A stretch of 10,442 nucleotides of DNA, from the NCBI GenBank assembly GCA_900770535.1, contig CAAHDV010000106.1, positions 1 to 10,442 on the forward strand, given 5' to 3'. Positions 6,048 to 10,442 of the stretch are shown piece after piece. Each line of letters starts with the position of its first letter. The first letter of the stretch is position 1. The notes beneath the pieces were generated by a model. It ran no database searches. It had not been told where the DNA came from and was given only the letters and a program-made list of their open reading frames with translations. Source of the stretch: Lachnospiraceae bacterium. GTDB lineage: Bacteria > Bacillota > Clostridia > Lachnospirales > Lachnospiraceae. The position numbers were made by a program, and so were the translations under genes.

Positions 6048-7622
6048 ATGAATGGAAAACGACGATGGCTTTTTACCGGCCTGTTACTGCCTGTTCTTGC
6101 AATCACCGGCTGCAGTTTTCTTCGCAATGCGGAAAAAATTGCCACGGCGCCGGACCCGGTAGTAGTAGGTTCCGTTGCAGAGGAACAGGCAGAAGCGGAT
6201 GCTGCAGAGCAGAAAGCCAAAGAGGAAGAGCAGCAGCTGATCTCAGAGCTTCAGATTCCGGAAGAACCGGAGCAGGACGAGCGGGACGCGACCCGGGCAA
6301 AGGGAATCTACATTTCTGCCTATGTGGCAGGAACCCCGGCTCTGGTGGACAATCTGCTGGCAGAGTTTGATCAGACGGAAGCCAATGCATTGGTGATTGA
6401 CTTCAAAGATGATTTCGGGCGTGTGGTATGTGAGACAGAGTCTCCGCTGGTGCAGCAGCTTGGATCCACAAAGGTTTATATTGAAGATATGGCGGGGCTG
6501 ATGCAGAAATTAAAGGAACATCATATCTACACTATTGCCCGGATTCCGGCTTTCCGGGATGCCTGGCTTTCGGAGGCACAGCCGGACTGGTGCGTGAAGA
6601 AATCCGATGGTACGGTATTTCATGACCGGGATGACCACGCCTGGGTGAATCCTTATAAGGAAGAGGCCTGGGATTACCTGGCAGAGATTGCCCTGGAGGC
6701 GCAGAAGCTGGGCTTTGATGAGATCCAGTTTGATTATGTGCGCTTCTGTACGGAAAAGGGCATGCGGGACGCGGTGTTTGCGGAGGAGGATACGAAGGGC
6801 CGCAGCCGGACCGATGTGATTCTGGACTTTATGGAATATGAGTATGAGAAGCTGCGGGCAGCGGGACTCTTTGTGTCTGCCGATGTGTTCGGTGCCATCA
6901 TCAACAGCGATGTGAATGCGGATTCGGTAGGCCAGATCTATGGGGAGATGGCAAAGCACCTGGACTACATCAGCCCCATGATCTATCCATCCCATTATTC
7001 GGACGGAAACTATGGCATTGACCATCCGGATATGCGCCCCTACAATACCATCTGCGCGGCGCTGACGGAATCCAGAAAGGAACTTTATTTCGCCGGACTG
7101 GACGGCAGTCATGTGGCGGCAGTGCGCCCGTGGCTTCAGGACTTTACCGCCAGCTGGCTGAAGAGCCATATCCCTTATGGCGGCGAGCAGGTGCGGGACC
7201 AGATCCGCGCGGTGTACGACTGCGGATACGATGAGTGGCTTTTGTGGGATGCGGCCTGCACCTATGACTGGGAAGGGCTCCTGACACCGGAGGCAGCCAG
7301 CGAGGAGGATGAACGGATTGCGGCTTCCCGGGCGGAACTCCCGGAGACCACCTATGCGCCGGAAGAGGAGGGGCATGATGCCCTGACCGTGACGGAAGGG
7401 ACCCAGAATGGAGACGGCGCGGCAGTAGGAGAAAACAGTGCCGCAGGAGAAAACGCGACAGGAAGCGCAGGGCAAAACAGCGCGGCAGTCTCCGGCAGAG
7501 CCGGAACAGGTCTGACGGTGGGAAATTTCCCGGCGGCCCAGGCACTTTCCGAGGCGTTGGAAACAGCAGAAGAACCAGGCACTCCGCCGGAGACCGGAAC
7601 CACGCTGCCGCCGACGGCGTAG
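6048..7622 (+). CDS. Secreted lipoprotein with DUF4015 glycosyl-hydrolase-like domain
   Basis: The 524-residue product has a lipoprotein signal: KRR at 4-6, a hydrophobic core, and a lipobox ITGC with the lipidated Cys at 22. A charged Glu/Ala/Lys-rich, coiled-coil-like linker follows to about residue 80. Residues 84-410 carry the hallmarks of DUF4015 (putative glycosyl hydrolase TIM barrel): KGIYISAYVAG, ANALVIDFKDDFG (112-124), IYTIARIPAFRD (160-171), FDEIQFDYVRF (223-233, likely the active-site strand with acidic residues), the strand around VSADVFG (276-282), and LDYISPMIYPSHY (305-317). From about 413 to 524 comes a low-complexity Ala/Gly/Glu/Thr tail with short repeats of the type GENSAA. 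It probably acts at the outer face of the membrane on cell-wall or other glycans. The substrate is unknown and hydrolase activity is inferred only from fold. The ATG has GAGGA at nine bases. Confidence 0.85.
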   Translation: MNGKRRWLFTGLLLPVLAITGCSFLRNAEKIATAPDPVVVGSVAEEQAEADAAEQKAKEEEQQLISELQIPEEPEQDERDATRAKGIYISAYVAGTPALVDNLLAEFDQTEANALVIDFKDDFGRVVCETESPLVQQLGSTKVYIEDMAGLMQKLKEHHIYTIARIPAFRDAWLSEAQPDWCVKKSDGTVFHDRDDHAWVNPYKEEAWDYLAEIALEAQKLGFDEIQFDYVRFCTEKGMRDAVFAEEDTKGRSRTDVILDFMEYEYEKLRAAGLFVSADVFGAIINSDVNADSVGQIYGEMAKHLDYISPMIYPSHYSDGNYGIDHPDMRPYNTICAALTESRKELYFAGLDGSHVAAVRPWLQDFTASWLKSHIPYGGEQVRDQIRAVYDCGYDEWLLWDAACTYDWEGLLTPEAASEEDERIAASRAELPETTYAPEEEGHDALTVTEGTQNGDGAAVGENSAAGENATGSAGQNSAAVSGRAGTGLTVGNFPAAQALSEALETAEEPGTPPETGTTLPPTA

Positions 7623-7721
7623 GGCAGAAGCGGAAAGGGGGGTGGCAGGCTGGAGGTTTTCAGTACCAGATGCGTCAGCACAGATGACGAGGATGGTGCT
7701 GTGGCGGAATGCAGAAAACTC

Positions 7722-7762
7722 AGAGACAGGAATGAACAAATGCAGGAACAGAGAGACAGGAA
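7722..7762 (+). repeat. 11-base direct repeat carrying AGGAA before two in-frame ATGs
   Basis: AGAGACAGGAA occurs at 7722-7732 and again at 7752-7762. Each copy supplies an AGGAA ribosome-binding-like element six or seven bases before an ATG in the same frame (7740 and 7770). The repeat therefore creates two plausible starts for the DUF1653 gene. I see the repeat directly; use of both starts is not shown. Confidence 0.55.
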
Positions 7763-7769
7763 GAGTGAC

Positions 7770-8381
7770 ATGACAGAACGAATTGTAAGACCGGGAGAAT
7801 TTTACCGGCATTTTAAAAATAAACTGTACCAGATCGTGGCGGTGGCCCGACATTCGGAAACCGGAGAGCGCATGGTGGTCTACCAGGCCCTTTACGGGGA
7901 TTACGGCGTGTATGTGCGCCCCTACGATATGTTTACCAGCGAGGTGGACCATGAAAAATACCCGGAAGTGACCCAGAAGTGGCGGTTTGAGCGGGTGGGA
8001 TTTAGGCGGAATGTCACGGAAAACGCTCAGATGGCACGACAGGAAGCGGGAGTGGCGGCAGGAAGCAAAGCTGAATCATCAGCGGAAGATGTGTCTGCAG
8101 CGCCAGAACTCACAGCTCATTACACGGAGACTGATTCTACCCAGCACTACGCGGACCGCACCCCGGACCCGGCGTTTTTACAGTTTCTGGATACCGAGGA
8201 TTTTGAACTCCGCATGGAATGCTTAAAAGTACTGGAGGAGCGCATCACCCAGCAGGAATTAGACAGCATGTATCTGGTGCTGGATATGAAGCCGGAGCGC
8301 GGCTCTCTGCAGGAGCAGCTTTACGCAGTACGCCGTTTCCTCACCATGCAGAAGCGCTATGATGGCAGCCGCCTGCGCTGA
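7770..8381 (+). CDS. DUF1653 domain protein with an unrecognised C-terminal module
   Basis: With the ATG at 7770 the product has 203 residues and starts directly at the domain: RPGEFYRHFKNKLYQIVAVARHSETG at 7-32 and VVYQALYGDYGVYVRPYDMF at 36-55. This is typical of DUF1653, a small, probably beta-rich fold found alone in many bacterial proteins of under 100 residues. After WRFERV a polar Ala/Glu/Ser linker runs to about residue 130. A predicted helical C-terminal module (132-203, including DFELRMECLKVLEERITQQE) ends in an Arg/Lys-rich tail. I do not recognise the module or a function. AGGAAG (7758-7763) lies six bases upstream. An ATG at 7740, with its own AGGAA, would give 213 residues, and a GTG at 7701 would give 226. 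The gene follows the lipoprotein gene by 147 nt without a clear terminator or promoter, so co-transcription is likely. Confidence 0.8.
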   Translation: MTERIVRPGEFYRHFKNKLYQIVAVARHSETGERMVVYQALYGDYGVYVRPYDMFTSEVDHEKYPEVTQKWRFERVGFRRNVTENAQMARQEAGVAAGSKAESSAEDVSAAPELTAHYTETDSTQHYADRTPDPAFLQFLDTEDFELRMECLKVLEERITQQELDSMYLVLDMKPERGSLQEQLYAVRRFLTMQKRYDGSRLR

Positions 8382-8447
8382 CTGCGTTTTGGCGGGCGAA
8401 AGGCGTACTGGCAGCAGGCCAGATCAGAACGGTCATCAGGAGGAATC

Positions 8448-10358
8448 ATGTTATTTGACATCGAAGAAGAACTGAAAAAACTCCCGTCCCAGCCGGGCGT
8501 GTACATCATGCACGATGCAAAGGACGAGATCATTTACGTGGGCAAGGCCATCCGCTTAAAGAACCGGGTGCGTCAGTATTTTCAGAGCAGCCGGGGAAAG
8601 ACCGCCAAGATTCAGCAGATGGTATCCCGCATCGCGCGGTTTGAGTACATTGTGACGGACTCAGAACTGGAGGCGTTGGTGCTGGAGTGCAACCTCATCA
8701 AGGAGCACCAGCCCCGCTACAACACCATGTTAAAGGATGACAAGGCTTACCCGTACATCCGTGTTACGGTGGGGGAGGATTTTCCGCGGGTGCAGTTTGC
8801 CCGCACCATGAAAAAGGACAAGAGCCGGTATTTTGGCCCTTACACCAGTGCCGGGGCGGTAAAAGATACCATTGACTTAATTCACAAATTATATAAGGTG
8901 CGCACCTGCAACCGGTTCCTGCCAAGGGATATCGGCAAGGACCGTCCATGCTTAAACTACCATATTAAACAGTGTGACGCGCCCTGTCAGGGATACATCA
9001 GCAGGGAAGAGTACGCAGAGCATATCAGACAGGTGCTGGAATTTTTAAACGGGCATTACGACAATCTGTTAAAGCGCCTGGAAAACCAGATGATGGAAGC
9101 TGCGGAGAAGATGGAATATGAAAAAGCGGCAGAGTACCGGGATCTGCTGGCCAGTGTAAAAAAGGTGGCTCAGAAGCAGAAAATTACCAGCAGCAGTATG
9201 GAGGACCGGGACATCATCGCCATGGCCATGAACGACACCGACGCGGTGGTGCAGGTCTTTTTTGTGCGGGAAGGCAAGCTGATCGGGCGGGATCATTTTG
9301 GCATCCGCATCGGTGCGGAGAAGGACAAAAGCCAGATTCTTACCAGCTTTGTGAAACAGTTCTACGCGGGAACGCCGTTTCTGCCCAAGGAACTGTGGAT
9401 CCAGCAGGAAATTGAGGATATGGAGGTCATAGAGCAGTGGCTCAGTGCCAGAAAAGGCCAGAAGGTCCGGATTGTCGTGCCGAAGAAGGGCGAGAAGGAG
9501 CGGCTGGTAGAGCTGGCCCAGAAGAACGCCTCCATGGTGCTGAGGCAGGATTTTGAGCGCAACCAGAGAGACGAGATGCGCACCATCGGTGCCATGAACG
9601 AGGTGGCGTCCTGGCTGGGACTCACCGGTGTGCGCCGCATGGAAGCCTTCGATATTTCCAACATTTCCGGCTATGAGTCGGTGGGCTCCATGGTGGTGTA
9701 TGAGGATGGCAAGCCGAAGCGCAGCGATTACCGCAAATTTCGCATTAAGACCGTCATCGGACCGAATGATTACGCGTCCATGCGGGAGGTGCTGACGCGT
9801 CGGTTTACCCACGGCCTGGAGGAACTGTCCCAGTTAAAGGAGCAGGGCGTGGAAAAGAAGTTCGGAAGCTTCACCCGTTTCCCGGATATCCTGATGATGG
9901 ATGGCGGCCGTGGCCAGGTGAACATTGCGGAAGAGGTCCTTTCAGAACTGGGGCTTTCCATTCCAGTCTGCGGCATGGTGAAGGATGACAACCACCGGAC
10001 CCGGGGACTGTATTACCAGAATGTGGAGATTCCCATTGACCGGCATTCCGAAGGCTTCCGGCTCATCACCAGAATTCAGGATGAGGCTCACCGGTTTGCC
10101 ATCGAGTACCACCGGAGCCTGCGCAGCAAGAGCCAGGTGCGCTCGGTGCTGGATGACATTCCGGGCATCGGAGACACCCGGAGAAAGGCGCTGATGAAGC
10201 ACTTTAAATCCATTGAGGCGGTGCAGGCCGCCAGCGAGGAAGAGCTTTCCCAGGTTCCGGGCATGAACCGGGCTGCGGCAGAGAGCGTGTACCGGTTCTT
10301 CCGAAAGAAAAAGGACGATGCGCCCATAGAAATTGTGGAGGAAACAGGGAATACCTAA
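8448..10358 (+). CDS. uvrC: UvrABC system protein C (excinuclease subunit)
   Basis: UvrC makes both incisions around a DNA lesion marked by UvrA/UvrB in nucleotide excision repair. All expected domains are present in 636 residues. The N-terminal GIY-YIG nuclease (3' incision) has PGVY at 16-19, IYVGKA at 29-34, catalytic-type R40 and E80 in LVLECNLI. The Cys cluster is C154, C168, C176 and C180, probably holding a metal or FeS group. The UvrB-binding UVR motif lies around 207-242. The RNase H-like nuclease (5' incision) has FDISN with D402, MMDGGRGQ with D485, and H548 in QDEAHRFA. Tandem helix-hairpin-helix motifs are at 566-619. The start has AGGAGG (8438-8443) four bases upstream. It follows the DUF1653 gene by 66 nt with no visible promoter, so it may be read from the lipoprotein promoter. 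No terminator is visible after it. Confidence 0.97.
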   Translation: MLFDIEEELKKLPSQPGVYIMHDAKDEIIYVGKAIRLKNRVRQYFQSSRGKTAKIQQMVSRIARFEYIVTDSELEALVLECNLIKEHQPRYNTMLKDDKAYPYIRVTVGEDFPRVQFARTMKKDKSRYFGPYTSAGAVKDTIDLIHKLYKVRTCNRFLPRDIGKDRPCLNYHIKQCDAPCQGYISREEYAEHIRQVLEFLNGHYDNLLKRLENQMMEAAEKMEYEKAAEYRDLLASVKKVAQKQKITSSSMEDRDIIAMAMNDTDAVVQVFFVREGKLIGRDHFGIRIGAEKDKSQILTSFVKQFYAGTPFLPKELWIQQEIEDMEVIEQWLSARKGQKVRIVVPKKGEKERLVELAQKNASMVLRQDFERNQRDEMRTIGAMNEVASWLGLTGVRRMEAFDISNISGYESVGSMVVYEDGKPKRSDYRKFRIKTVIGPNDYASMREVLTRRFTHGLEELSQLKEQGVEKKFGSFTRFPDILMMDGGRGQVNIAEEVLSELGLSIPVCGMVKDDNHRTRGLYYQNVEIPIDRHSEGFRLITRIQDEAHRFAIEYHRSLRSKSQVRSVLDDIPGIGDTRRKALMKHFKSIEAVQAASEEELSQVPGMNRAAAESVYRFFRKKKDDAPIEIVEETGNT

Positions 10359-10372
10359 ACCTGCCAACGCGG

Positions 10373-10401
10373 ATGACAACCCTTTAAATTTATGGTATGA
10401 T
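10373..10401 (+). promoter_or_regulatory. Promoter downstream of uvrC, for a gene beyond the window
   Basis: ATGACA (10373-10378, five of six) is followed after exactly 17 bases by TATGAT (10396-10401, five of six), with TG at 10393-10394 forming an extended -10. It starts 15 nt after the uvrC stop and points rightwards. Transcription would begin near 10408. The gene served is outside the window. Confidence 0.75.
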
Positions 10402-10416
10402 AGTAACTGTTCAATA

Positions 10417-10441
10417 GGTCTGCGCACTTGCTGCGCTGACC
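10417..10441 (+). promoter_or_regulatory. GC-rich stem-loop at the predicted start of the next transcript
   Basis: GGTC (10417-10420) pairs with GACC (10438-10441), and GCGCA (10422-10426) pairs with TGCGC (10432-10436). A single T-T mismatch lies between the two stems and the loop is CTTGC. It begins about nine bases after the predicted start site of the adjacent promoter. It could be a 5' stabilising hairpin, part of a larger leader structure cut by the window edge, or an inverted repeat bound by a regulator; the sequence here does not decide. Confidence 0.5.
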
Positions 10442-10442
10442 G

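Noticed and set aside
6510..7952. 480-codon open frame on the - strand opposite the lipoprotein and DUF1653 genes
   Set aside because: It is the antisense shadow of a GC-rich coding region. It has no ribosome binding site or domain-like sequence, and it spans two genes whose sense products have recognisable domains.
8382..8447. Possible independent promoter or terminator between the DUF1653 gene and uvrC
   Set aside because: I found no convincing -35/-10 pair, and only a trivial CTGG/CCAG inverted repeat without a T tract.
9069..9812. 247-codon open frame on the - strand within uvrC
   Set aside because: It lies wholly antisense to conserved UvrC domains, with a composition (many His, Leu and Arg) typical of antisense shadows.

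Overview
The window looks like chromosomal DNA of a moderately GC-rich Gram-positive anaerobe of class Clostridia, most likely family Lachnospiraceae. The evidence is the canonical Firmicutes gene order infB-rbfA-nrnA-truB-ribF, strong AGGAGG-type ribosome binding sites, a sigma-A-like extended -10 promoter, a diderm-independent lipoprotein signal, and a DUF1653 protein with a C-terminal extension. The family placement is an inference from gene content and style. I see no phage, insertion sequence, CRISPR array, rRNA or tRNA.

Region 1 (1-4328, + strand) is the distal half of the translation/ribosome-maturation operon. It holds the 3' end of infB (initiation factor 2), rbfA (30S maturation), nrnA (DHH-family nanoRNase/pAp phosphatase), truB (tRNA psi55 synthase) and ribF (FMN/FAD synthesis). 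The four genes from rbfA to ribF are packed with gaps of -1 to 17 nt and are surely co-transcribed. The only sizeable gap (116 nt, infB-rbfA) contains two tandem hairpins. After ribF there is a weak and then a strong, bidirectional terminator.

Region 2 (4437-5915, - strand) is one monocistronic gene of the DUF1846/UPF0371 family, a conserved protein with a GPGSGK loop but, as far as I know, no settled function. It converges on ribF at the shared terminator and diverges from the next gene across a 132-nt double promoter region.

Region 3 (6048-8381, + strand) has a secreted lipoprotein with a DUF4015 glycosyl-hydrolase-like TIM-barrel domain and a low-complexity tail. A two-part protein follows, with an N-terminal DUF1653 domain and an unrecognised C-terminal helical module. 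The two reading frames are in the same frame, separated by a single TAG and 49 open codons.

Region 4 (8448-10442, + strand) has uvrC (nucleotide excision repair endonuclease), complete, then a good promoter and a GC-rich hairpin at the very end of the window. These probably belong to the next transcription unit.

Most of the window is ordinary core-genome content. The parts worth a second look are the DUF1846, DUF4015 and DUF1653 genes, the TruB insertion, the infB-rbfA hairpins, the unusual start region of the DUF1653 gene, the promoter/hairpin at the right edge, and a codon-pair preference for TTA before AA-starting codons.
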